From assembly GCF_000234665.1 (NCBI RefSeq), contig NC_018337.1:186001-250000 (forward strand): DNA of 64,000 bases, in the 5' to 3' direction. This stretch comes from Leishmania mexicana MHOM/GT/2001/U1103. Taxonomy: Eukaryota; Euglenozoa; Kinetoplastea; Trypanosomatida; Trypanosomatidae. The first letter of the stretch is position 1, and every line of letters begins with the position of its first letter. The notes beneath the pieces are model-generated. The model was not told the origin of the DNA and made no database searches. It worked only from the letters and a program-made list of their open reading frames with translations. This document shows positions 9,735 to 19,600 of this stretch, one piece after another. The position numbers and the translations under genes are program-made.

Positions 9735-11000
9735 CGGACCGGAGGAGTGCGTCATGGAGTGCATTCATACCCTGCAGCAGCTCAAAGCGAAAGACATCAT
9801 GGACAAGGATGCGATCGCCGAGAAGGTGCACTCGGGTTTCCACAAGTGCGAAAAAGGGCTGCAAGAAGCGGCAGCGGTCACGGAATGCGTGACTTTGTGT
9901 CGTCAGAGAAAGCCAGCAACATGCACCTTTGGAAAGCCTTCGTGCAACAGGCGAAACAGTCGAGGATGTTACTCCTTAGCGAAATAGAAAAGGAAGAGAG
10001 AGAGCGAAGCTCGGGAAAGGTTTCATTTCTCCTGCGAAGTAGTGCTTGACTCACCCCAGTCGACAGGTTGGCTGCGGCGTGTACCATCTTCACGGACGAT
10101 GTCGAGGAGTCCGCCATGGAACTTGCTGTGGTGGCAGTAAGTGTTCCCGCCGCCAAGCATCTCGTCAGTCCCAACTTCGCTTTGGCGCAACGTCTGTGCG
10201 ACGAGGGCGCGGAAAAGTACGGTGCAAGCATCGTGCGACGGGAATATCCGCCTTTTTCGAGAAGGGTACTCGGTCAGTTGCGCTACCCAACACCACGAGG
10301 AGGCAGCACCAAGCATGGCCGGCAGCAGCGACCCGAGAGGAGAGACGTTTATTCGTCAAACATCAAAGTTCTTCCGCACCCGGAGCATAACACTCACCCT
10401 CGGGGGCGGGTTCGCCTCCGTCTACGAGAGCAGATACATCTGTCATCGGCCAAGAAATTGCCGAGATCAATAGCATGAAAGGGGTTGCAACACGCTTGCC
10501 ATCACAGAGGTCCACCGCGAAGAAAGCAACAACGGCAGTCCAGGCGGAACCGCGGGGACCGCAATTGAGGACAAGGCTAGCAGCAGCAGCAACAGTTACC
10601 TATTCCTGCGCGGCGCCCTCCGCATGTCGATCTCCCGCAGTACCTCCGCGCAGGCCGGGTGCTCCACATGGGGGGAAGGCAATTCGTGGGCAACAGCGTG
10701 AAACAGACTGGGAGCGCAAAATAGGGTCACAGCACAGGTGGCTGCGAAACCGTCAGAGGCTACGGTGTGGGGGGGTGCACACGGTCAAAGCTCAGCGGAC
10801 GACCCGAACGGAGAAGCAGGATGGCGCCTTGAGAACCGCGGCGTCTCAAACGAAAGGCCGGAGAGCGGCGGAGGCCAGCCACCAGCAAGGGTTTCGGGTC
10901 CGCTGCCTAACGATGAACATGTCATAGCAAAGCACTCGACGCACGCAGGGCTTGGAGCGGCAATGTTGTGCTTGCAGTCCCTCAGTTCACATGGGTTGGT
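9735..11000 (+). pseudogene. Decayed protein gene, possibly a former protein kinase
   Basis: Convincing protein fragments follow one another on the + strand but jump frame. They include CIHTLQQLKAKDIMDKDAIA (about 9760), MRDFVSSEKASNMHLWKAFV (about 9882) and, after a TGA at 10047 in the same frame, IFTDDVEESAMELAVVAVSV (about 10088). Then a second frame gives FFRTRSITLTLGGGFASVYE (about 10370), a third gives VIGQEIAEINSMKGVATR (about 10442), and the second frame resumes at 10495 until a stop near 10698. GGGFASVYE resembles a kinase glycine-rich loop, but no catalytic HRD or DFG motif is visible, so kinase ancestry is only a suggestion. At least three frame changes and several stops make it a pseudogene. 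Sequencing error is unlikely to explain this many lesions. Confidence 0.55.
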
Positions 11001-12813
11001 TGACAGGAGAGGTCTGATTGTGCGGCTCGCACTGATCACGGTGCATTTCGAAACTGTGACAACGCGGGGGGAAGCACAGCGGTGTCAGCGGAATCGGTAG
11101 AGGCCACCGCCTGAGCGGGCTGCACGCGTACACAGTTAACCTCTCTTCCTCAGAGAGAGAGGTTATGTGGTGTCTTTTCACTGCGCAGGACAGCAAAACC
11201 CGGGCAGGTGGCCTGTCGTGCAACGTCACAGATAACGGCGGAGCCGCGGGTGTCACGCGCCACGCTGCAGATGACTTGGGATTGTCTTTACTCAGAAGTA
11301 CGTGTTACCCTTCATGCAAGTGTGCATACAAAAGGTCGCCCACGCGATTGCCGCAACGCGGCGTGTACAGTGATAAACCTCCCTCATTACTCTTTCTCCC
11401 CTTCAGCGCTGGCTGCAGAGTGAGCAGCTTCAACCCCCACTATGAAGGGTCACTGCATGGATTCCGGCCCGGTACCGGGTCATGTCCCGCTAAGCATCCC
11501 ATGCACGGCAATCTCATGGATCCGACGGCAATCCGCGGTGCAGCTAACGTCGGGCAGCGCAGAGGCGACCACTCGGGTTGTTTCCTCTTTCACCTCCTCT
11601 CTTACCCCAACGCTGGGAGGACCGCTGCCGACGTGCAATGCATGCACACACATGCACACGGACCCAAGCGAAATGCTGAGCTGATATGCCGCCCCCCTCC
11701 CCCCCCCACACACACACACATACACACATACATGCACAAAAAAAGATGAGTACAACTATGGGGAGACAAGGTCTGGCCTTGGCCACACGTCTGCGTAACG
11801 GGTGGATACGGCCAGCCGGGTACGCCAGGAATCGGTGCGCCTCACACACTCTTTATCCTTTCGTATCCTCTCTCCCTCCTCTCCCTCTCTCTCCCTCTCT
11901 ACTCAGTCGTGCGGCGCTGTACGTTTGTATGCTTCGGTGCGTCGTCAAACAAGGATGGCAAGTAGTTTGCGATCAACCGACGGCATGCGAGTGCTGCGCG
12001 TGCGAGTGTCGTCTGTGAATCACCGGCAGACACGCATGCGAGAGGCTCTCGTGTGGGAGGGGAGGGGGGGCTGAAGTCAGTCATGATTTCGAATCGACCA
12101 AACAAACAAAAAGAGGGAGACGTGAACGACACACATCGGTGTATAGCATGAAGCACCTCGAATCACCGTCCAAGCACAGGTGATGGTACAGGCTCTCCTC
12201 TCTTCTCTCTCGCCAACTTTTGTGCGCTGCCCTCGCTCTCGTGTGTGCGTGTGTGCTGGGTCGTGTTGTGGATCGAAGTGTCGTTGAGCCCTCTATTCCT
12301 TTTCTATGGATTTACAAGGCTCTTCACCGCCACACGGATACCTTAGCACACACACGCACACAATGCCCCCGCACATGTGGCAACTTACGATGCATGTCTC
12401 TCTGCGTTGTTTCGTGCGTGTCCTCCCCCTCTACTTTTCTCTCCTGTCTTTCGCACAGCTGTCCCGTCACGATCCTGCTTGCCTCGGCTCTTTCTGGTCT
12501 TCCTCCTCCCTCGCGCCCTCTCCACCACCGCCACCAGACACTGGATGCAGTGAAACACCCAAACAGGTAGTATTGTGTGCACACATGAGTTAGCAACGCT
12601 CGCGGTACCTGCATCTGCGCACGTCTCCGGGTCCCGCTCCCTGGTCGACTTTTGTCTCTCTGCTTTTCCTTTCCCTTGCGTATCCCCTTCGCTTTCTTGG
12701 GGGAGGGAGTGGTGGGGTTGCTGGTGGGGTGCGTGCTGCCTGGCTGCCTCCATCCTCCGACCCACCTACTCCTTTTCCTTCCCTCCACGCACCATCGTTT
12801 GTCACTCATCGTG
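11001..12813. other. Intergenic region upstream of the fucosyltransferase-like gene
   Basis: No gene is supported. It includes purine/pyrimidine blocks, a (CA)n-like run near 11708-11735, C/T-rich tracts near 11860-11910 and 12410-12530, and a strong tract ending at AG 12704-12705. Open stretches are short and compositionally biased. Confidence 0.6.
12640..12705 (+). promoter_or_regulatory. Candidate spliced-leader acceptor for the fucosyltransferase-like gene
   Basis: A T/C-rich tract (about 12644-12698) is followed by AG at 12704-12705. Using it gives a 108-nt 5' UTR and permits initiation at 12814. A second pyrimidine tract (12744-12810) has its first AG only at 12818-12819, inside the reading frame; using that one would force initiation at 12859. 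Confidence 0.35.
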
Positions 12814-15258
12814 ATGCAGGACACTGCTTCACCCTTTCCTCACCACCGTACGCCGGCGATGTACCAGGCCGGCGTGCAGCATCAGGCCAACAGACGCGAA
12901 AACGCAGCGCTGCTGCCTACCTCGTCTGCTGGAAATGGTGCCAACGGTAAGCGGCTCAGTCACTGGGGCCGCAGCCTGTTGCGTGGCTTCTACCACATAA
13001 AATGGCATCAGCGCACGCAGTGTGCCATTGTAGCGTCTTTGCTGTCGTTCTTCACCCTTTTTGTGCTCGTGAACACTCTTCTTCAGGTATCGAGTCTGAC
13101 GCAGTCGTTTTATGCGGTTTTCTCGGGACGGACTTCCGCGCCGCGAGCATTCCTGGAGGACGAGCTTGTTATACATAGCCCTCGTGTGCCTCCGAATGGA
13201 GCGTTTTGTGGCCTGTGTACAGAGGGCCTCGTTGTCTTCCGTCCAGNNNNNNNNNNNNNNNNNNNNNNNNNNNNNNNNNNNNNNNNNNNNNNNNNNNNNN
13301 NNNNNNNNNNNNNNNNNNNNNNNNNNNNNNNNNNNNNNNNNNNNNNCTGCCCTGTCGCGTCACGGGAAGCTATGGATGCTAAGGATGGATACCGAGGTGG
13401 CAGTGACGGTAATCAGTACATCGCGCCTGCGTACTTTGCGACAGCAGCCGTTCGAGACACAGACGTAGACAGCGATGTCCCACCGCCGTGGAGAATTGAC
13501 ACTACCGAGGACCTTAATGGGGTGGTAATGCGTTTCGCCAGGGACGCGGCTCAGACCACAGAGTCGTCGTCGCCGCTGACAAGTGACCTGCACTGCCCGA
13601 CCTATTTCCTCACGGCAAACCTTGGCCGCTTTGGCCGGCATCACAATCAGCTGCAGGAGATCTTGAACGGCATCTCGCTGGCCAAGAGATCGAACCGCAC
13701 GTTTATTCTGCCACCCTTCGTGCCGGCGCTGTACATGTCCTACTTGAAGCTAAATCCAGAGCTTCTGTACGGATGGAATGCCCTGCGCAGAAACGGCCGT
13801 TACTGTGTTCTGTCGTACGCCGAGGCGCGGCCAATACTGCAGCATCTGCGTGAGCGCGATGGGGTGGTGCGTATGGAACGGGTCAGCTTTGCCGCCACTG
13901 CAGACCTGCACCTGCTGTTCAACACAACAGAAGAGCACGACAGCTACGCGTGGGGACCCATGCCTCGCGTGCCGGGCAAGGATGGCGCGTTTGTGTATGA
14001 TGCGGATGACTGGTTCTCGATGGGGTTGCCGCAAAGGGAGATGACGGCGCACACCTCAGGCAATACCTCACTGGTGCCATCGCCGCTAACGTTCCACGAG
14101 GCAAGGCCGCCTAGCGCGGAGGAGTGCAGTGGCTTCGCCGGCCCCACTCCGAACAAGAACCAAACCCAGTGGGAAAGGATTCGCAGGTGCACCACGGCGT
14201 TTCTGCGCACCTACGGCGATGGTGACGGGAGATGCGAGTCGTCGTTAGCCTCACGGCGACAGCCACGCATCGTGGTGATCTCGGGCGTCACAGCGTTTCA
14301 CCTGCGGCCGACGCTGACGGAAATGACCAGGCTGCTTGCCCTCCTGCGGCCGTCGTCGACCCTCGCGGTGGAGATTGGCCGGTACTACCGACTCTACGCA
14401 GCGCAGCTCCAGTGGCCAGCCAACACCGATCCCAAGCGCTCTTTTTTAAACGTCCTGCAGCCCTTTCGATACAAGAGCACAATTGGTGTGCACGTGCGCC
14501 GTCGCGAGTCTACGTGTCGCGAGGAGGCCGAGCACCCCAGCGCCACCATTGTCGCCATGTCGGAGGCGCGCTACCGATTTGACGGGACGGGTGAAAAAGA
14601 TAGCACCACTCCTGGTCGGCCCCTCACCACGGTAGCGCGACTGGCGAACGACTGCGGATGGGATTCGGTGTCGCTGTTGCACATCTACGACACCTACGCG
14701 GGCTGGATGAGATCCCCACAGGCGCGGGGTCTAACGCGATCAGATTGCTCTGCGCATGTGCCGCCCCCAAACAAGCAGGTGCTGCGGGGCTACATCGCCT
14801 TTGACGAGCAGGTTGGTCCCATTGGCTCTCAACTACAAGCTGCACTGCAGCAGCGGTACAACCCACTAAAGAAGCGCGCCGCAAGCGGATACCTGCCCAT
14901 CTATGCTGCCTTCTACGACCACCGGCCCCGCCGAGACCTCTTCCAGACCTATCAAGAAATCCTGGCGAGATGGGAGCATCCACCCACGGACACGCAACGC
15001 GCCGATGGCGAGCCCGTCCCCATCTCCGATGTGCCGCGGACAACGGCCAGCCTCATCGAGATGCTGTACCCCATCGTGGAGCAGGAGGCCCTAGCCCTGG
15101 GATTCGACTTCTTCATACTCGGTAACACGGGCGTGTTCCGTGGTAACATCATTTCATCTGTGTCGATCAACGTGTGCTTGCGCCGTTTGGGCAGAGGGCT
15201 GCCGTGTCACGGCGTCCTCGCTGGGTATTACGAAATGCTGTACAAGGGCTACATGTGA
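12814..15258 (+). CDS. Type II membrane glycosyltransferase resembling GDP-fucose O-fucosyltransferases (contains a 100-N gap)
   Basis: About 814 residues if the gap length is right. A cytosolic tail is followed by one membrane segment at about 70-91 (CAIVASLLSFFTLFVLVNTLL), the plan of a Golgi/ER type II transferase. The lumenal part begins its catalytic-looking region at about residue 261 with YFLTANLGRFGRHHNQLQEI, like the nucleotide-sugar loop of O-fucosyltransferases. It has VHVRRRES near 558, resembling their HxRR motif, and ends with DFFILGNTGVFRGNIISSVS near 764, like their C-terminal D-(x)n-S-S motif. GDP-fucose as donor is inferred; acceptor unknown. Residues from 145 to about 178 are lost in the N run. 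The frame is the same on both sides, but gap size is a placeholder. Start: the ATG at 12814 precedes an AG at 12818-12819, so the ATG at 12859 (MYQAGVQHQ) is a real alternative. Confidence 0.75.
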   Translation: MQDTASPFPHHRTPAMYQAGVQHQANRRENAALLPTSSAGNGANGKRLSHWGRSLLRGFYHIKWHQRTQCAIVASLLSFFTLFVLVNTLLQVSSLTQSFYAVFSGRTSAPRAFLEDELVIHSPRVPPNGAFCGLCTEGLVVFRPXXXXXXXXXXXXXXXXXXXXXXXXXXXXXXXXXXCPVASREAMDAKDGYRGGSDGNQYIAPAYFATAAVRDTDVDSDVPPPWRIDTTEDLNGVVMRFARDAAQTTESSSPLTSDLHCPTYFLTANLGRFGRHHNQLQEILNGISLAKRSNRTFILPPFVPALYMSYLKLNPELLYGWNALRRNGRYCVLSYAEARPILQHLRERDGVVRMERVSFAATADLHLLFNTTEEHDSYAWGPMPRVPGKDGAFVYDADDWFSMGLPQREMTAHTSGNTSLVPSPLTFHEARPPSAEECSGFAGPTPNKNQTQWERIRRCTTAFLRTYGDGDGRCESSLASRRQPRIVVISGVTAFHLRPTLTEMTRLLALLRPSSTLAVEIGRYYRLYAAQLQWPANTDPKRSFLNVLQPFRYKSTIGVHVRRRESTCREEAEHPSATIVAMSEARYRFDGTGEKDSTTPGRPLTTVARLANDCGWDSVSLLHIYDTYAGWMRSPQARGLTRSDCSAHVPPPNKQVLRGYIAFDEQVGPIGSQLQAALQQRYNPLKKRAASGYLPIYAAFYDHRPRRDLFQTYQEILARWEHPPTDTQRADGEPVPISDVPRTTASLIEMLYPIVEQEALALGFDFFILGNTGVFRGNIISSVSINVCLRRLGRGLPCHGVLAGYYEMLYKGYM
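13247..13346. other. Assembly gap, 100 N
   Basis: Exactly 100 N, a conventional placeholder for a gap of unknown size. It lies inside the fucosyltransferase-like gene, between the membrane anchor and the catalytic region. Confidence 0.99.
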
Positions 15259-16653
15259 GCTTCTCGGCCCAGCCTCGAGCCTTTTCCTCCCCGTCACCTC
15301 ACCCCCACCCCTCCACCTCCACTGGCTGGGATCATACTCCACCGCCACCACTGGCGACAGGAGCCCCTCTTGAAAGATGCCGTTGGCACAAGAGTTTTTC
15401 GTTTTCTCTCCCCACTTCCCACTTCCCACCACCATGCATGAGCGCTTTCTTATTCGAAGCCCTGCCCACTGCATCTCCTCCTGGACACGCGCGCCGTGGT
15501 CTGTTGCGCATGTCGTGCTTACGCTGCAGGCAACCAGCTGCTCTGGCAGCTCTTTGTGTGTGTGTGTGTGTGTGTGTTTCCGCCTTGTCTTAGTTCCTGT
15601 AGCACAGCAACTTGGCTCATTTTTTTGTTTTGTTTTTCCCCCAATGCTCTCATGCCCTCGTGATCCCTCTCACTCGCTGCTGGCGTCGATCGAGTACGTC
15701 CTAACGCTTTACCCCATATGCTACCGTTTGTGTCTGTGTATCACCGCATATACGTAGGTGTAGCGCGTGTGCAAGCGTGTGCAAGGAAAACAGCAAAAGG
15801 CGGAGACGAGGAGACGCCGAGCTCACAGCTTACAGCGCCTCGGCGGACAAGAGCACAGCGCACTCTGTGGTTCTTGATGGGGAAAGGGTATGTACCGCCA
15901 AGCCGATAAGAAGAGGGAACAGGCTCTATGGTGTTGTCCTTTCCGTCACGGGCCCTTCAGTGAGGCGGATGCGCGATAGGTGGTCTCGAGTGAATGCAAG
16001 CCCAACCATGTGGTATGAGGATAGAGATACACACATATTCATGCATGTCCCCCCCCCCTCTCCACCTTCCTGGACGTGACTTCTCACTCCTCCCCCTCAT
16101 CCACCCTCCTCCTCCTTTCTGTGCGCTCACCTCACCCGAGCTACCGAGGGCATCTACACCCATTGAGCATGTGCATGCCCATGTGTACGTGCTCCTGCTG
16201 CCGCTCTCAGAGCAGACACGCCGTCCGTCTACGTGAAGTGGCGCGTCACGCATGAAGCATCGGACCGTTTGTAGTGTGTGTGTGTGTGTGTGTGTGTGCG
16301 TGCGCACGCTTGTTTCCTCCTTCATTTTCCTCGCCAGTTTTGAGGGACTCTTTTGACCCGTCGGGCGCTCCGTCCCCCTCCTCCTCCCCTCCCCTGGAGA
16401 ACACTTGAGCTGAAGCATCACTGCGCAACTCCCCACCCACCCACTCACACACCCTTTTTCGTCGTTGTTAGCCTATCACCTTCCGTCCGACTTCCCGGCC
16501 CACCCGTCCTCCTCCTCTCCCCCATCAGCATCGCGCTCTTCCTCCCCCTCCACTAGATCGGCTTCTTTGGTTGGTTCGTTGGTTAGTTCGTTGGTAGATA
16601 GATCACACTCCTTTTCTTCTCTTCCTCACGCCTCTCCGTCGGAACTGTGGATC
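15259..16653. other. Intergenic region, 3' UTR plus 5' UTR
   Basis: No gene is supported. It holds C/T-rich stretches near 15290-15320, 16040-16130 and 16440-16560, short (GT)n near 15556-15580 and a (GT)n run at 16274-16298. The acceptor for the next gene is probably the AG at about 16529, after the CTCCTCCTCTCCCCCATC tract, or the later TAGATC near 16555. Confidence 0.6.
16274..16298. repeat. (GT)n microsatellite
   Basis: A GT dinucleotide run of about 25 bp in the spacer before the gene at 16654. Confidence 0.9.
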
Positions 16654-19600
16654 ATGAGGCGCTATCAGCATCTTCGTGATGTGCACCCGAGGCCCTACAC
16701 TAATGGCCACGAGAGAGGGTGTGAGGTGGGCCTAGCCGGAGGGTGCCAGCGCGATGGAGGGCACCAGTGTAGCGGCAGCGCACAAAGTAGCTGTCGGAGT
16801 AGCGGCGGTAGCGAGGATGAAGCAAGAAGGCGGTGCGACGCTGCGATGGTCGCGGCCGCTCCTACACCCCGCCGCGCCTTGGACACCTCGAAGAGAGCTG
16901 AAAATCCTCGTGGGGTCACCGGCGCTCTTCTCTCACCCCATGTGAGCTTCTCCCCGATCTCCTTTCACTCTGCGCAGGCCTCCGCGATTACATATGGAGC
17001 CGCAGAGACGACCAAAGCAACCGTGTCGTCTGCCTCGGCGCCTAAAGCCTTCTACGACGGGCCCTCCTTGCGCGACAGCATCCCGGCGCTGTTGGCGCGC
17101 CTTACCAACCCGGTAACGCTGTCGCCGTCACGCGCCCCCAAAAGCACGCGCTTGTTCGAGCTGGCAGCGAAGGAGGACACGTTGAAGCGAGACGTCGCAT
17201 CCCTGCCGGCGCACCCGATAGTTGTACCACGCTGGAGTAGCTCTAGGCAATCCGATGTGTCGGGTGGTGCCGTTGCCACTGCCACTGCCACTGCCGGGCA
17301 AAGGAAAGCGATGAAGGCCGAGGCATCAAATCGTTCCTTGGGGTCGTCGTCGGATGAAATCCTACAAGGCACCACACCCCCGAAGCAGACTCAAGTGGGT
17401 CGCTACGAAGTGCGACAACCGAACGCGAAGGGCACGATGAATCGGGGCATGATTGCCCGCGCCGAGGTACAGAGCGCTTACACAGACGCGCCGCCGTCAG
17501 CGGCGACCGTGTTTTCCGAAAACACGAAGCAGCGTCCCATGCCAACGCCCCCGGCGAGGTACGTAGTAGTGCAGCGGTCCGCCACCTCCCACGTCTTGCC
17601 GCATGCATCAGAGGCGGCAACAAGGAGGAACGCAGCCACTGTAGCTCCCGAATCAGCAGCTCGGCATTCCGCTGAGTTGACGCCACGCTGTTGCTCTGTT
17701 GCCTCCCCCCATGGCATCGCAGAGGGGACGGGTGATGTGTGCAGCTCCAGTGTAGCAAGTACCAACACCAGTTTAAGTCGTCCTGCGAGTCGACGACCGC
17801 GCGCCTGGACTCGCCGAAGAAGGCCAAGCCGCTCCGATAGTGCCGAAGCTGTCGCTGAACGGAAACGTGAGATCGGTCCCGTAGCTGCTGCAGTCGCCGC
17901 CACGCGCGAGCCCCTTCTTGAAGCCAGCAAGGAGGCTCTGGGCACTGCGTCTGACCAGGCGCCGCCGCCGCGAATCATGCCATCGTCCTCGATGAACTCG
18001 GCAAGCGACGTCACCCAGAAGCGCGCCTCGCCGTCCCAAATTCGCGGCCTCTTCGACTTTGTCCTAAGCAACAGCGGTAACAGCGGCGCCGGAGTCGAGC
18101 ACACCTCACTTAACACTTCCGGTGAGTGGGCAAAGACGTCTCCCGAGTGCGCGGACGGAGTGTCCTCCCATGCTGCAGACCTTCCCCCGCGCGAGCAGAG
18201 ACGCTCGCACACTATTGCGTCGCCGTTTTTGCTGCTGAAGCCGATGGGGGGTGTTTTTGCGCCGTCGCACGGCGCCTTGTACCGGGATGAGAGCGTCGCG
18301 CCTGTGGACTCGTTGGTGTTGCGGCACACCATCGACTACCTCCTCTCGAAGGCTCGCCGCCTGGAGAAGGAGAACCAACACTTGTGGTGGCAGGTGCACA
18401 GCTGGAATCCACATAGAGCCCTTGAACCTCACGAGGCTCACCCTGTCGCTGTTCCTCTGGCCCACCGGCGTGTGCGCAATTCCTCCTTGGCGGCAGAAGC
18501 GGTGACTCGTACCCCCCACACCATCCCTTTCCGAACAGTAGCCTCCACTCAGATCCAGCACCCACCTGAGTCTCAGTCGCGCGTGTTCGTGAAGCGGCAG
18601 CCGCGTCTTTCGCAAGCGGTTGGTCGCTCCGCGTCCTGCACCTCGACGTCCTTCCTGTCGCAAGAGAGCCCCCGATGCAGCGGCAGTGGCGAAGGAGATG
18701 GCGCAGCAGAAGAACACGCCAGTGCAAATCCAGGCGCTCCCCTGTGCACCGCGGCAGCAGACACACCAATTCCACCGAGCACCGAGTCAGCTGAAACAAC
18801 AGCGACATCGGCCGTGTCGCGCACCGAAGTGGGAGTTCAGTGCCGCCCAGCCGCGCGAGATGCGGCGACAGACGCAAGAGCGCATCGATCGCCAGGGCAC
18901 TTGCGGCTAGCCAGCATGGCAGAGGCACCTGGTCCTGCGACGGAAGCGCTGCGATCTGTGTCCTCCTCGCCACATGCCGACGCAAGTGCGCAGACAGAGC
19001 TCGTTGCACCGTCACCGTCAGCACTTCTCCGGACGCTGGAAGCGCGCCATCAAGCACTGCATCACAGGTGGCAAGGAACGGCCAATGGGGACGGCAGAGG
19101 CGTCGCTGCGGCCACCCCGATAACATCGACAGCGCGAAGCCGTCACAGCATCGACAGTGAGTGTTCTCTGAGTGCGATGGCAACAGACGCCACGCCGCTG
19201 CTGTCATTCTCGGTGCAGAGGCAGCAGGGTCGAAGCATCAGCAACTGTAGCAGTCCTGCGCACGTGAGGGGAACAAGTCAGGCAAGCGCATCGTCCGCGC
19301 CACGTGGTCGTTACCCGACTTACAGTAAACAGGTCCAGACAGCGAGAACCCAATTGCCCTCCTTGGGCGAGGTAGAGGATGTGGGAGGAAGGGGCGGTGG
19401 CGGCGATGCCTTGATGGTCTCGGCAGTGGATCGCACTGCGTCGGTGCTGTCCTCGGAGAGGACCGCGGTGATTGAGCTGCACACGTCGGCCTCCTACACA
19501 CGGAACACCGTGCGCCGTTTGCGAGAGTACTGCAACTCTCTGGAGGCGACCCGCCAGCAGCTGCGGCGGCGCCTATCGAAAAGTGTGACTAACACCCACG

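Noticed and set aside
17478..19207. Long minus-strand open frames under the 1693-residue gene
   Set aside because: Antisense shadows of a GC-rich coding sequence; the + strand frame is far longer and continuous.
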